From Streptococcus sanguinis SK49 (lineage in GTDB: Bacteria; Bacillota; Bacilli; Lactobacillales; Streptococcaceae), in the NCBI RefSeq assembly GCF_000212815.1, contig NZ_GL890985.1:60862-124861 (forward strand): a DNA stretch of 64,000 nucleotides, given 5' to 3'. This document shows positions 8,096 through 16,050 of this stretch, piece after piece (position 1 is the first letter of the stretch; each line of letters opens with the position of its first letter). The position numbers and the translations under genes are program-made. Below the pieces are notes generated by a model. It worked only from the letters and a program-made list of their open reading frames with translations, did no database searches and was not told the origin of the DNA.

Positions 8096-9355
8096 TTAAG
8101 CCCGATAGATACGTTTCAACTTACGGCTTCTGTCCCGCTGATAATTTTCAAAAGAAATAGCAGGCATAAGAAAGTCTTTATCAGTCGCTAAGTTTTGAAA
8201 TTGCTGGACAATCTCGTCTTCTCGCTGCTGACTATGATGTTCGATAGCAATGGTCAGCGAATGGTCCTGCTTCTGAGCTACTTGGTATTCTCCAATCCCA
8301 TCAACTAAGAGCAGACAACGGCGAATAAAGTCTGGAAAGACCTCCACCGACTGACCTGCAGCATTTTCAAAAATGAAAATATCATCTGAGCGCCCCTCAA
8401 TCCTGTCAATCCGTGTAAAGACCGAACCGCAAGGGCAAGGTTCAGGATTTTCGACCAAGATATCATTCAGCTCATATTGAAAAATTGGCTGAGAAGTCCG
8501 CTTAAAATCCGTAATAATTGGATAAAAGCGCCTATCATCCAGGTAGCGCTTATCTACATGGACAATATCTTCGTTTAGATGAAGATTGCCGTAGGCACAG
8601 CTGCAGGCTAAAAAGCCCTCGGTCGCTTGGTAGACCTGATCCACCATTTTCAGACCAAAACCTGCTTGAATCCTCTGCCGATCTGGCTCTTCCAAAATCT
8701 CTGCCACCGACACGACTTTGCTAGGGGCAATCTGCAAATTTCCTGCCTGGACTTGTTCTGCCAGCTCCAAGAGCATTGATGCTGGCGCTACCAAAATCGT
8801 CGGCTGGTAAGCATTCAAGCGCTCTACGTGTTCTTCAGCTCCCTGGAAAGTATCAAAATACTCCAGAGAAATCAAGCCTGAATTGACAGTCTGATAGAGT
8901 TGGTTATCTGCCCGAAGAAAGAAGGCTATTTTATGTCCAAAGAGTTTGCCTGTAGGCAGCATCTTGGCCAAGATGGCTGCCGCCCACATACTGCGCTCCT
9001 TTTCAGTGGTGACAAATAAACCTCGGTGACCGGATGTCCCCGAAGACAAGCCGACAGCAATTTCTCCTATCATAGGGCTGAAATCACGTGTCAGCTCGCT
9101 CTCCAGAGCCAAGGCTAGCAACTCATCTCGATCCAGTCCCTGAGTATTGAGCTCATTGAAATGCTCCATCATAAAGGCCTTATTCATCTTAAAATCTGCT
9201 GGAATGCCTGATTTGAAATAAGGCGATTCCTGCTGTAGAAATTCCCGATAAGCTGCTAAAGCCTTGACTTGATAGCGTTCCAATGCCTGTCGATCTTTAA
9301 ATCGATACCCCCAGCGCATGACGCTAAAGGTTTTTAGAAATGTTCCTAGTTTCAT
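8096..9355 (-). CDS. AMP-forming acyl ligase of the PaaK/LuxE/F390-synthetase-related type
   Basis: A 419-residue ANL-superfamily enzyme. I took the ATG at 9355 (GGAG upstream) rather than the frame start at 9388. Motifs: adenylate P-loop SSGTSG (104-109), then VYQATEGFLA, and GRSDDIF before the C-terminal subdomain. Paired cysteines (CSC; PEPCPCG) resemble the metal-binding cysteines of PaaK-like ligases. It should activate a carboxylic acid as acyl-adenylate. It overlaps the MBL gene upstream by 32 bases, and the KAS III gene follows about 100 bases downstream. Shorter than fatty-acyl-CoA ligases or OleC (roughly 500-550 residues). Confidence 0.75.
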   Translation of the reverse strand: MKLGTFLKTFSVMRWGYRFKDRQALERYQVKALAAYREFLQQESPYFKSGIPADFKMNKAFMMEHFNELNTQGLDRDELLALALESELTRDFSPMIGEIAVGLSSGTSGHRGLFVTTEKERSMWAAAILAKMLPTGKLFGHKIAFFLRADNQLYQTVNSGLISLEYFDTFQGAEEHVERLNAYQPTILVAPASMLLELAEQVQAGNLQIAPSKVVSVAEILEEPDRQRIQAGFGLKMVDQVYQATEGFLACSCAYGNLHLNEDIVHVDKRYLDDRRFYPIITDFKRTSQPIFQYELNDILVENPEPCPCGSVFTRIDRIEGRSDDIFIFENAAGQSVEVFPDFIRRCLLLVDGIGEYQVAQKQDHSLTIAIEHHSQQREDEIVQQFQNLATDKDFLMPAISFENYQRDRSRKLKRIYRA

Positions 9356-10151
9356 ACAAAATCTGCTCCGCTCTCTCAGCCGGATCATGACTGACTAGCA
9401 CCTGATAGCCAACAGCAAGCAACTGCCGCAGCAAAGACACACCGGCCATGTATTCTTCCTTGCTATCCTGGATCAGTGACGGCAAGAAACGCATCTGCTC
9501 CGTGTACGGCAACAGATCCACGCCCCAGCACAAATCAGCTCCGATAAACAGATGATAATCTGGCAAAAAGAGACAAGCTTGACCAGCGGCATGTCCATCA
9601 ACTGAGGCCAGATATATACTGCCATCCCCAAACAAGTCGACTGTCTTGCGATAGAGGAATGCTTCTTGCACCTGCTGAGGTTCCACTACTTCCAACCGAC
9701 TCTCAAAATCCTGCGGAAGAAATTCCTTGAAAATCAAATCCTTCAGTTTGGCATGCTGATACGTTTTGAAGACGGTTTTGGTCAGAATGAAGCGAGCCTT
9801 GGGAAAGAAAGCGGCTCCGCCGATGTGATCTGGATGCAAGTGCGACAAGATGACATAAGAAATATCTTCTGGCGCAATTCCTTTTTGCTCAAGCAGACGA
9901 TCTACACGCTCCTCTTCTGACATATCAACAGGCGTTCCCAGACCATAAAGCCAGTATTTAAAATTGGGCTTCAGAATAGCTGGAGAATAGCCAGTGTCGT
10001 AGAGAATATAGCCTTTTTCACGATGCTTCAAGAGGAAAACACCAGCTGGAAAAATCATTTTTTTCTTGGCAACTCCCTTAAACATCTGCTGCAAGTGACT
10101 GCTGCAGCGCCCAGGCTGAAGATACTCAATTTTCTCGATAATGTTGGACAT
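9324..10151 (-). CDS. Metallo-beta-lactamase-fold hydrolase
   Basis: A 275-residue protein from the ATG at 10151 (AGGG upstream); an alternative ATG at 10169 has no ribosome site. The di-metal motif HLHPDH is at residues 104-109, with later ligands suggested by DGHAAGQ, GADLCWG and SHDP. Closest in style to lactonase- or thioesterase-like MBL enzymes. It overlaps both neighbours (SDR stop and ligase start), so the operon is translationally coupled. It occupies the place of a hydrolase in an otherwise Ole-like gene set; its true substrate is unknown. Confidence 0.8.
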   Translation of the reverse strand: MSNIIEKIEYLQPGRCSSHLQQMFKGVAKKKMIFPAGVFLLKHREKGYILYDTGYSPAILKPNFKYWLYGLGTPVDMSEEERVDRLLEQKGIAPEDISYVILSHLHPDHIGGAAFFPKARFILTKTVFKTYQHAKLKDLIFKEFLPQDFESRLEVVEPQQVQEAFLYRKTVDLFGDGSIYLASVDGHAAGQACLFLPDYHLFIGADLCWGVDLLPYTEQMRFLPSLIQDSKEEYMAGVSLLRQLLAVGYQVLVSHDPAERAEQILYETRNISKNL

Positions 10152-11103
10152 ATTTTGCAATCCCTTCACTGATTGTCAACTTGGGTTGGTAGCCCAAATC
10201 CCTTACCGCTGCTGATATATCCAGCGTTTGACTGTAACGCATTAAGTAATAAGTGTAAAGAGTCAGAGGTGGCTCTTTTTCAATGTTAAAAAAGCGATAA
10301 AAGCTTTCAAATCCTTGTGCCAGAAGACATAGAAAAGCAGCAGGTAACTTAATATAACGTTTACGAACTTGTAAACCATCTAAAGCTTCATCGAGCATAT
10401 CCTTGAAACTACGGGATTCTCCGTTGGTAATGTTGTAAACTTGTCCTTGCGCTTCTGGCATTTCCAAAGCCAGTCGAACAGCAAAGGCCACATTTTCCAC
10501 ACAGGTCATGTCCATCATTTGCTGGCCATTTCTGATGAGTGGAATCGCCAGTTTTTGGCTTAAGCGCAGAATCCTAGGAAAGATACTGGTATCCCCAATA
10601 CCAAAAAGCCCTCTTGGGCGCAAGATAACCGATGGAACTTGAGGATAGCTTCGGACAATCCGCTCAGCCATGAGCTTGCTTTTTATATAGAAATTCAGCT
10701 CATTCTCCTGAGGAGCAGCCTCTTCTTTGATAGCAAGTTGGTCACGTGCCGCAGCATAAACACTTGGGGAGGAAATATAGACCAGTCGTTGCACTCCAAA
10801 ATGTCGGCACGCTTCCATAACCAACTTGGTTCCTACTACATTGGTCTGATAAAACTGCTCCCAGGATCCCCAAATCGTTGAGAGGGCACCAGCATGCACC
10901 ACTGCATCCACTCCTTCGCAGGCTGCAAAAATTTCTTCTTCTCTGGTAAAATCTCCAGCAAAAAACTCTACTGAAGGACCTTCTAACTGCCGACCAGCCT
11001 TCAGATTACGGCCAAAAGCCCGCACCTGATAGCCTTGTTCAGCCAGCTCTTCAACAACATACTTTCCTAGAAAGCCAGTCGCTCCTGTCACTAGAACCTT
11101 CAT
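10126..11103 (-). CDS. NAD(P)-dependent extended SDR (epimerase/dehydratase or 3beta-HSD/OleD-like)
   Basis: A 325-residue protein starting at 11103 after AGGAGT; the longer frame to 11265 is upstream noise. Rossmann motif GATGFLG at residues 7-13, Ser111-Ser112 and the YxxxK pair Tyr139/Lys143 define an extended short-chain dehydrogenase. The sequence resembles 3beta-HSD/OleD-type ketoreductases more than sugar epimerases, but this is a visual judgement. It is the first gene of the four-gene operon. Confidence 0.8.
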   Translation of the reverse strand: MKVLVTGATGFLGKYVVEELAEQGYQVRAFGRNLKAGRQLEGPSVEFFAGDFTREEEIFAACEGVDAVVHAGALSTIWGSWEQFYQTNVVGTKLVMEACRHFGVQRLVYISSPSVYAAARDQLAIKEEAAPQENELNFYIKSKLMAERIVRSYPQVPSVILRPRGLFGIGDTSIFPRILRLSQKLAIPLIRNGQQMMDMTCVENVAFAVRLALEMPEAQGQVYNITNGESRSFKDMLDEALDGLQVRKRYIKLPAAFLCLLAQGFESFYRFFNIEKEPPLTLYTYYLMRYSQTLDISAAVRDLGYQPKLTISEGIAKYVQHYREN

Positions 11104-11145
11104 CGCTACTCCTTTCATATAATTTTCTGTTTGTGTCTTGTCCCC

Positions 11146-11208
11146 ATTATACACCATTTCAGCAAATCTTCCGTAAAAAAGCTGGAAAAAATCTTTACAA
11201 AGTGTCTC
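11146..11208 (-). promoter_or_regulatory. Promoter region of the SDR-MBL-ligase-KAS operon, with a TetR-operator-like element
   Basis: A -10 TATAAT lies at 11146-11151 without a clear -35. At 11196-11207 the 12 bases TACAAAGTGTCT are identical to part of the pip operator (5907-5918), in the same orientation relative to the gene. One arm is imperfect, so binding by the same TetR is only a hypothesis. Confidence 0.35.
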
Positions 11209-11314
11209 ACCTGATTGGATGGGAGCAGCAAGAAATAAGATAATTACCCAAAGCAGCTGTCTCAATCCATTGACATTTTTTAGTTGGAAATAACTCTAAT
11301 TAATTCATTGAGAG

Positions 11315-11344
11315 TATAAAAAAGAAGCCGGGAAACCGACTTCT
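11315..11344 (-). terminator. rpsD terminator
   Basis: AGAAGCCGG (11323-11331) pairs with CCGACTTCT (11336-11344) around GAAA with one mismatch; a T run follows on the minus strand. Confidence 0.8.
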
Positions 11345-11357
11345 GAACAAATACAAA

Positions 11358-11969
11358 TTAAAGCATTTTGTTGTAGAATTCAACGATAAGTGCTTCGTTG
11401 ATTTCTGGGTTGATTTCATCGCGCTCTGGAAGGCGAGTTAATGAACCTTCTAATTTTTCAGCATCGAATGATACGAATGCTGGACGTCCAAGAGTTGCTT
11501 CAACAGCTTCAAGGATTGCAGGCACTTTCAATGATTTCTCACGAACTGAGATCACTTGACCTGGAGTTACGCGGTATGATGGGATATCAACGCGTTTGCC
11601 GTCAACAAGGATATGACCATGGTTTACGAATTGACGAGCTTGACGACGAGTAGTCGCAAGACCAAGACGGTAAACAACGTTATCCAAGCGACGCTCCAAA
11701 AGAAGCATGAAGTTGAAACCAAGGATTCCTTCTTTGATTTTTGAAGCTTGAACAAACAAGTTACGGAATTGTTTTTCACCTACACCGTAAGTGAAACGAA
11801 GTTTTTGCTTTTCAGCCAATTGCAAACCGTATTCTGACAATTTGCTGCGGTTGTTTGGTCCATGTTGACCAGGTACATAGTTACGGCGAGCCAATTCTTT
11901 ACCTGTACCAGTAAGAGAAAGACCTAAACGACGAGCTTGTTTCCAAGATGGTCCTGTATAACGTGACAT
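11358..11969 (-). CDS. rpsD: 30S ribosomal protein uS4
   Basis: A 203-residue protein beginning [16 protein letters not shown] after TCCTCCT-complement (AGGAGGA, 11977-11983); the open frame to 12095 is leader. It has the uS4 N-terminal region and an S4 RNA-binding domain (about 93-155, [33 protein letters not shown]). It nucleates 30S assembly and in many bacteria represses its own mRNA; the roughly 120-base leader could hold such a site but I cannot fold it with certainty. Single-gene unit with its own promoter and terminator. Confidence 0.97.
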   Translation of the reverse strand: MSRYTGPSWKQARRLGLSLTGTGKELARRNYVPGQHGPNNRSKLSEYGLQLAEKQKLRFTYGVGEKQFRNLFVQASKIKEGILGFNFMLLLERRLDNVVYRLGLATTRRQARQFVNHGHILVDGKRVDIPSYRVTPGQVISVREKSLKVPAILEAVEATLGRPAFVSFDAEKLEGSLTRLPERDEINPEINEALIVEFYNKML

Positions 11970-12125
11970 AAAAATGTCCTCCTGTAAAATATTTTTGAGG
12001 AAATAGTCACTTAGAAAGCCCTGATTCGTGCAGAACATTTTCGCCCAAACAGCTAAGGCTACTTTTATAGCTGATGTTCTGTTGACGAGCTCCATGCTTT
12101 CCTGCTGCTATTTCACACGAAAGCT

Positions 12126-12154
12126 ATTGTATCATGAATAAAGTCAAAAGTAAA
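12126..12154 (-). promoter_or_regulatory. rpsD promoter
   Basis: TTTACT (12149-12154), 17-bp spacer, TACAAT (12126-12131) on the minus strand. Confidence 0.6.
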
Positions 12155-12162
12155 GAGGATCA

Positions 12163-12191
12163 TACAAAAAATCAAGCCAAAAGGCTTGATT
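12163..12191 (-). terminator. Terminator of the thiamine-precursor ABC operon
   Basis: AATCAAGCC (12170-12178) pairs perfectly with GGCTTGATT (12183-12191), loop AAAA, then TTTTTTG on the minus strand. It lies between the ATPase gene and the rpsD promoter. Confidence 0.85.
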
Positions 12192-12231
12192 AAAGTTGTT
12201 TCTTTAAAGCAAAGGAATTCCGACAGTTGTT

Positions 12232-12954
12232 TCACACTCCCAAAATCTTCAAAATCTCCTGCTTATATTGCAGCTTCTGCAATTCCTTATCCTCGCTGTC
12301 TGACCAAGTCAGTTGGAAATCTGCAACGATTTGCCCAGGCCGATTTTTCAGAACATAGATACGGTCACTGAGAGCCAGAGCTTCCTCGATGCTATGAGTA
12401 ATGAGAAGAGTCGTCAGACCCAGCCTACGGTGAATATCCAGATACCAAGCGTGTAGCTCCATCTTAGTCAGCTCATCCAAGGCACTAAAGGCCTCGTCTA
12501 GAAGAAATAGCTTGTGACCGAACATATAGGTCCGTAGCAGAGCCACGCGCTGCCGCATCCCCCCACTCAGCTCATGTGGATACTTGTCTGCTACATCAAA
12601 GAGCCCGAACTCTTTCAAAATCTGAGTTGCCTGCTCCGTCGCTTCCTTTTTTGATACTTTTCGGATTAGCAGGGGCAAGATGACATTGCCTAGCACCGTC
12701 TTGTGCTCCAGCAGCAAGTCCTTCTGCAGCATATAACTCACCCGGCCCTTAGGATTTTCCTGCCCATCTAGGACAATCCTGCCCGACTGGACCTCCAAAA
12801 TCCCCGCAATCAGATTAAAGAGGGTCGTTTTCCCGACTCCACTAGGCCCCAAAATCGCTACGACCTGGCCTGCTTCTACCTGTAGGCTGATATCTTTCAA
12901 AATCTGCTGCTCATCATAAGCATAGCTTACATTTTCAAGTTTAATTTCTGTCAT
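12232..12954 (-). CDS. ABC transporter ATP-binding protein, ThiZ-like (pyrimidine/thiamine precursor uptake)
   Basis: A 240-residue NitT/TauT-type ATPase: Walker A GPSGVGKTT (about 36-44), signature LSGGMRQRVALLR, Walker B LFLLDEAFSALD and the His switch. Its ATG overlaps the binding-protein TGA (ATGA). The gene order permease, binding protein, ATPase and the upstream TPP riboswitch make it the energising subunit of a hydroxymethylpyrimidine-type (ThiXYZ) importer. Expected to be off when cellular TPP is high. Confidence 0.9.
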   Translation of the reverse strand: MTEIKLENVSYAYDEQQILKDISLQVEAGQVVAILGPSGVGKTTLFNLIAGILEVQSGRIVLDGQENPKGRVSYMLQKDLLLEHKTVLGNVILPLLIRKVSKKEATEQATQILKEFGLFDVADKYPHELSGGMRQRVALLRTYMFGHKLFLLDEAFSALDELTKMELHAWYLDIHRRLGLTTLLITHSIEEALALSDRIYVLKNRPGQIVADFQLTWSDSEDKELQKLQYKQEILKILGV

Positions 12955-13952
12955 TTTTTTATATAATCGTTGCTAAATCCCTTGTCACTCAAGTCATTGT
13001 CCACGATACCCTTATCCTTGGCCCATTTGTAAAAGGCATTCCAGCGGCTAGCCTCAAACTGACCCCACTTGTCCTTATCTGATGCATATTGCTCAGACAG
13101 ATATTTTTGAGAAGCCAAGACAAAGTCACGCTTGTTTTTCAACTCTGGCGCATGCTTGATTAAAATATCCGCCGCTTCTTCAGGGTGCTCCATGGCATAT
13201 TGATAGCCCTTCTTGATAGCCTGCAGGACCTTTTTCGCTTCGTCCGGATTCTTCTTCAGATAGTCATTATTGGCAATGATGACTGGAGAATAATAGTCAA
13301 ACTCCTTTACATAGTCCTTCATATAAAAGAAATTAGTGTCCATGCCCTGAGACTGTGCCATGATGCCGTCCCAGCCATGATAAATCCAAGCTGCATCAAA
13401 CAAGCCATTTTCAATCGGAGTAATAGAGTTGGAATCGTTGTTAGGAACCTTTTCTACCTCATCAAACTGACCTCCTTGGCTTTCAACCAAAGTTTTGAGC
13501 ATGCCTAGCTCCACCGGATCATTCCAGGTACCATATTTCTTCCCAGCCAGATCCTTAGGACTTGTAATACCAGCCGACTTCTTGGAAATAATGCCCGAAG
13601 TATTATACTCTACAATAGCCGCAACAGCTGTGATTTCTGCGCCCTTATCCAGTTTTTTGGCCATAGAGTCCTGGAAGTAAATACCAAAAGGCGCCTTACC
13701 GTTGATAATCAAATCCGAACTGCTATCTTCAGGCGGCAACTTGATATCCACATCCACGCCTGCTTCCTTGAAGTAGCCCTTTTCTTGAGCTACATAAAGG
13801 CCGGTATGGTTGGTGTTAGGTGACCAGTCTAGGATAAAATCAATCTTTTTACCCTTGCTCTCAGATGTAGATTTCGACTGACCGCAGGCCACCAGGCCGA
13901 TGATTGATACGGCAGCCAAACCTGCCAACAAGACTTTACAACTTTTTTTCAT
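12951..13952 (-). CDS. ABC transporter substrate-binding lipoprotein, ThiY-like (NMT1/THI5 family)
   Basis: A 333-residue lipoprotein with lipobox LVAC (Cys23). The start at 13952 is preferred over the adjacent ATG at 13955 because the GAGG site then has six bases of spacing. FILDWSPNTNHTGLYVAQEKGYF is the hallmark of the NMT1/THI5/ThiY family, which binds pyrimidine precursors of thiamine such as formylaminopyrimidine. The riboswitch in the leader supports this over nitrate or sulfonate uptake. It delivers substrate to the permease encoded just upstream. Confidence 0.9.
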   Translation of the reverse strand: MKKSCKVLLAGLAAVSIIGLVACGQSKSTSESKGKKIDFILDWSPNTNHTGLYVAQEKGYFKEAGVDVDIKLPPEDSSSDLIINGKAPFGIYFQDSMAKKLDKGAEITAVAAIVEYNTSGIISKKSAGITSPKDLAGKKYGTWNDPVELGMLKTLVESQGGQFDEVEKVPNNDSNSITPIENGLFDAAWIYHGWDGIMAQSQGMDTNFFYMKDYVKEFDYYSPVIIANNDYLKKNPDEAKKVLQAIKKGYQYAMEHPEEAADILIKHAPELKNKRDFVLASQKYLSEQYASDKDKWGQFEASRWNAFYKWAKDKGIVDNDLSDKGFSNDYIKK

Positions 13953-13996
13953 CATTATCCTCTTTTCTTTATTTGGAAAATAGCAGAGCTGAGCTC

Positions 13997-14749
13997 CTAT
14001 TTCCACTTGATGACATATTTTTCACTGACAGCCACTAGCTTCATCCCCAGAAGACTGATGACCGAAACCAATATGATAATGGCAAACATGGTATCGTACT
14101 GGAAAAGTTTCTTAGACTGAATCATATAAACACCCAAGCCTTCGAAACCGCCCAGCCATTCGGAAACTACGGTCGTGATAAAGGCATAGGAAACACTGAC
14201 GCGCAAGCCAGCATAGAAATAGGGCAAACTAGCTGGAATCTTAAAATGCCAAAGAATCTGCCAGCGATTGGCTTGCATAAGCTCAAAGAGAGTCATAGTA
14301 TCCCGATCACAATGCCGAAAACCGTCCAGAATACTGACGATAATCGGAAAAGTCGTCGTCAGAATAATCAGCACAATCTTGGGCAAAATCCCATAACCCA
14401 GCCAGAGAACCAGAATTGGCGCTAAAGCAATGGTTGGAATCGTCTGCACCACGACCATCATGGGGTAGATTAGATCATTGAGCCAGCTCATACTGTCCAT
14501 GAGTATAGCTAGTATACAGGCCAAGATGACGCCCAAGACTAAACCCAGCAAGGCTACTTTTAAAGTCGCCCAGCTATGACTTGCTAGAAAGCCAGCATCT
14601 CTGATAAAGGCCTGACCGATTTCCAGAGGTGTCGGCAGGATAAACTTGGGCAAGAGCTTGAGCCAGCCCATGACCTGCCAGATGACAAGTACACCCAGCA
14701 TACCTAAGAGACCGATTTGCTGCCGCATCAGCCTTTGTAGTGCTTTCAT
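13997..14749 (-). CDS. ABC transporter permease, ThiX-like
   Basis: A 250-residue permease with about six membrane segments and the BPD_transp_1 EAA-type loop (about 150-200). I used the ATG at 14749, preceded by AGGGAGG at 12 bases; the open frame to 14842 would start inside the riboswitch terminator hairpin. First gene of the three-gene operon behind the TPP riboswitch. Confidence 0.88.
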   Translation of the reverse strand: MKALQRLMRQQIGLLGMLGVLVIWQVMGWLKLLPKFILPTPLEIGQAFIRDAGFLASHSWATLKVALLGLVLGVILACILAILMDSMSWLNDLIYPMMVVVQTIPTIALAPILVLWLGYGILPKIVLIILTTTFPIIVSILDGFRHCDRDTMTLFELMQANRWQILWHFKIPASLPYFYAGLRVSVSYAFITTVVSEWLGGFEGLGVYMIQSKKLFQYDTMFAIIILVSVISLLGMKLVAVSEKYVIKWK

Positions 14750-14820
14750 TAGAACGATTTTCCTCCCTTCCTGTATTTTAGCGCTGCAATTCTTCAAGAT
14801 ATCACCATCGATAAAATTGA

Positions 14821-14855
14821 TAAAAGAAAAAGCCTTTTCCATATATGGAAAAGGC
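14821..14855 (-). terminator. Riboswitch-controlled intrinsic terminator
   Basis: A 24-base perfect palindrome at 14832-14855 (arms GCCTTTTCCA and complement) followed on the minus strand by TTTTTC. It lies between the TPP aptamer and the permease gene, as expected for transcriptional attenuation by TPP. Confidence 0.85.
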
Positions 14856-14883
14856 GCACAAATACCACTGTTTTTTGGTATAA

Positions 14884-14956
14884 TTCCTACGCTGGCATTA
14901 CCCAGATCAGGTGCGGTCGAAGCTTACACTTCCTCTCAGACTGTACACAGACTCCC
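14884..14956 (-). promoter_or_regulatory. TPP riboswitch (thi-box)
   Basis: The minus strand reads GGGAGT, CTGAGAGG (14932-14939), then ACCTGATCTGGGTAATGCC and AGCGTAGG, the conserved thi-box order. A small hairpin (ACC...GGT, about 14865-14882) could act as anti-terminator, followed by the terminator at 14832-14855. It controls the three ABC genes. Confidence 0.95.
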
Positions 14957-14968
14957 ATATATAGGACT

Positions 14969-14997
14969 ATGATAGCGCAATCATCAGCAAATGTCAA
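14969..14997 (-). promoter_or_regulatory. Promoter of the TPP-riboswitch operon
   Basis: TTGACA (14992-14997), 17-bp spacer, TATCAT (14969-14974). Confidence 0.8.
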
Positions 14998-15052
14998 GGT
15001 TGGAGCTTGGACTCACTCCTTTTCAACGATAAGTGAAGCAAACGATCATCCA

Positions 15053-15676
15053 TCAGTCAAACTTTCCTTTCGCAGCCAGCAAAGTCTCCATAGCCCTGAT
15101 ATTCTCTGTCTCGCTTGTGGATAAGATGGTTTCAAAGCCCAATTCAGCTGCCGTATCTAAGTTAGCCTGAATATCATCAATGAAAACGGATTCCACTGGA
15201 TCCAGACCATATTTTTTCAACAGCTTGTGGTAAATCTCTACTTCTGGCTTGACGACACCGACCTCTGAGGAAAGGATATAGCCTGACAGCAGTGGGTAAA
15301 TGGGCAACAAACCAGCTTTTTCAATATGATAAAAAATCTCACAAGTGGTTGACAAGATATAGATTCGATAACCTTGATCAGACCATAGCCGAATCCTTTC
15401 CTGTAAACCACTGTAAACATGCACAACCTCATACCAGTGATAAAAGATATTCTTAACGGCAGAATGATAGGAAACGTCCAGCTGAGCCAGGACTTCCTCA
15501 CAGGCTTCTTTCAAACTCAGCTCTCCCTTGTCCGTCTGATGCCAGACACCCGACTCAAAAATGGCCTGTCTTAGGACCTGCCGCTGCTCTTTCTCAGGTT
15601 CAAAATATGTCAAGATTTTCTCAGAATTCCATTCAATCAGAACATTGCCCAAATCAAAAACTAAATTTTTAATCAT
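15053..15676 (-). CDS. HAD-superfamily hydrolase (YihX-like)
   Basis: A 207-residue protein starting at 15676 with AGGTGG upstream (a GTG at 15685 is possible). Motif I is FDLGNVLIEW, where Asp is followed by Gly at the usual second Asp, typical of YihX/epoxide-hydrolase-N-like HADs. Motif III/IV: VVKPEVEIYHKLLKKYGL then VFIDDIQANLDTAAELGF. Probably a sugar- or nucleotide-phosphate phosphatase. It stands alone between veg and the thiamine-precursor operon. Confidence 0.8.
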   Translation of the reverse strand: MIKNLVFDLGNVLIEWNSEKILTYFEPEKEQRQVLRQAIFESGVWHQTDKGELSLKEACEEVLAQLDVSYHSAVKNIFYHWYEVVHVYSGLQERIRLWSDQGYRIYILSTTCEIFYHIEKAGLLPIYPLLSGYILSSEVGVVKPEVEIYHKLLKKYGLDPVESVFIDDIQANLDTAAELGFETILSTSETENIRAMETLLAAKGKFD

Positions 15677-15750
15677 GATGACCACCTGTTTTCTTTGCTT
15701 ATCATCCTCTATATACGTCGATTTGACTGAGGAATTGCTTCAAATATAAG

Positions 15751-15772
15751 TAAAAAGGCCCACTGGACCTTT
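15751..15772 (-). terminator. Terminator of the gdpP-rplI-dnaB-veg operon
   Basis: AAAGGTCC pairs with GGGCCTTT (one G-U) immediately after the veg stop; TTTTTA follows on the minus strand. Confidence 0.65.
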
Positions 15773-16048
15773 CTATTCATCAAAATAACGGATAAGGTTC
15801 TTTTCTGTCAAAATGTCAGAATAAGTATAAGACTCCACATAGGTATTGGAAATTTCCCCTGGCTGACCGCCTTCATTGGAATATTCCACGATAAACAGAG
15901 ACGGATAGACTTCAATCAGACGGCCTTGCTTGCTTTTTTGGCGCTTACGACCGTTTTCCAGCGTCATCTCAACGATTTGTCCTTCATGCGCCTTGATATC
16001 TTCTTTGATTTTTTTCATTTTTGCCACATCTGTAAATGCATCACTCAT
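15773..16048 (-). CDS. veg: Veg family protein
   Basis: A 91-residue small protein matching the Veg (DUF1021) family: KEDIKAHEGQIVEMTLENGRKR then YPSLFIVEYSNEG, a compact beta-barrel-like pattern. In Bacillus subtilis Veg stimulates biofilm matrix genes; its molecular role is not settled. It starts two bases after the dnaB stop, so it depends on the upstream operon. Confidence 0.9.
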   Translation of the reverse strand: MSDAFTDVAKMKKIKEDIKAHEGQIVEMTLENGRKRQKSKQGRLIEVYPSLFIVEYSNEGGQPGEISNTYVESYTYSDILTEKNLIRYFDE

Positions 16049-16050
16049 CT

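Noticed and set aside
11970..12095. N-terminal extension of rpsD in the open frame
   Set aside because: The standard uS4 start MSRYTGP has AGGAGGA at the right distance; the upstream part is leader with atypical sequence.
14750..14842. Longer start for the ThiX-like permease
   Set aside because: It would begin inside the riboswitch terminator hairpin and adds residues unlike the family.
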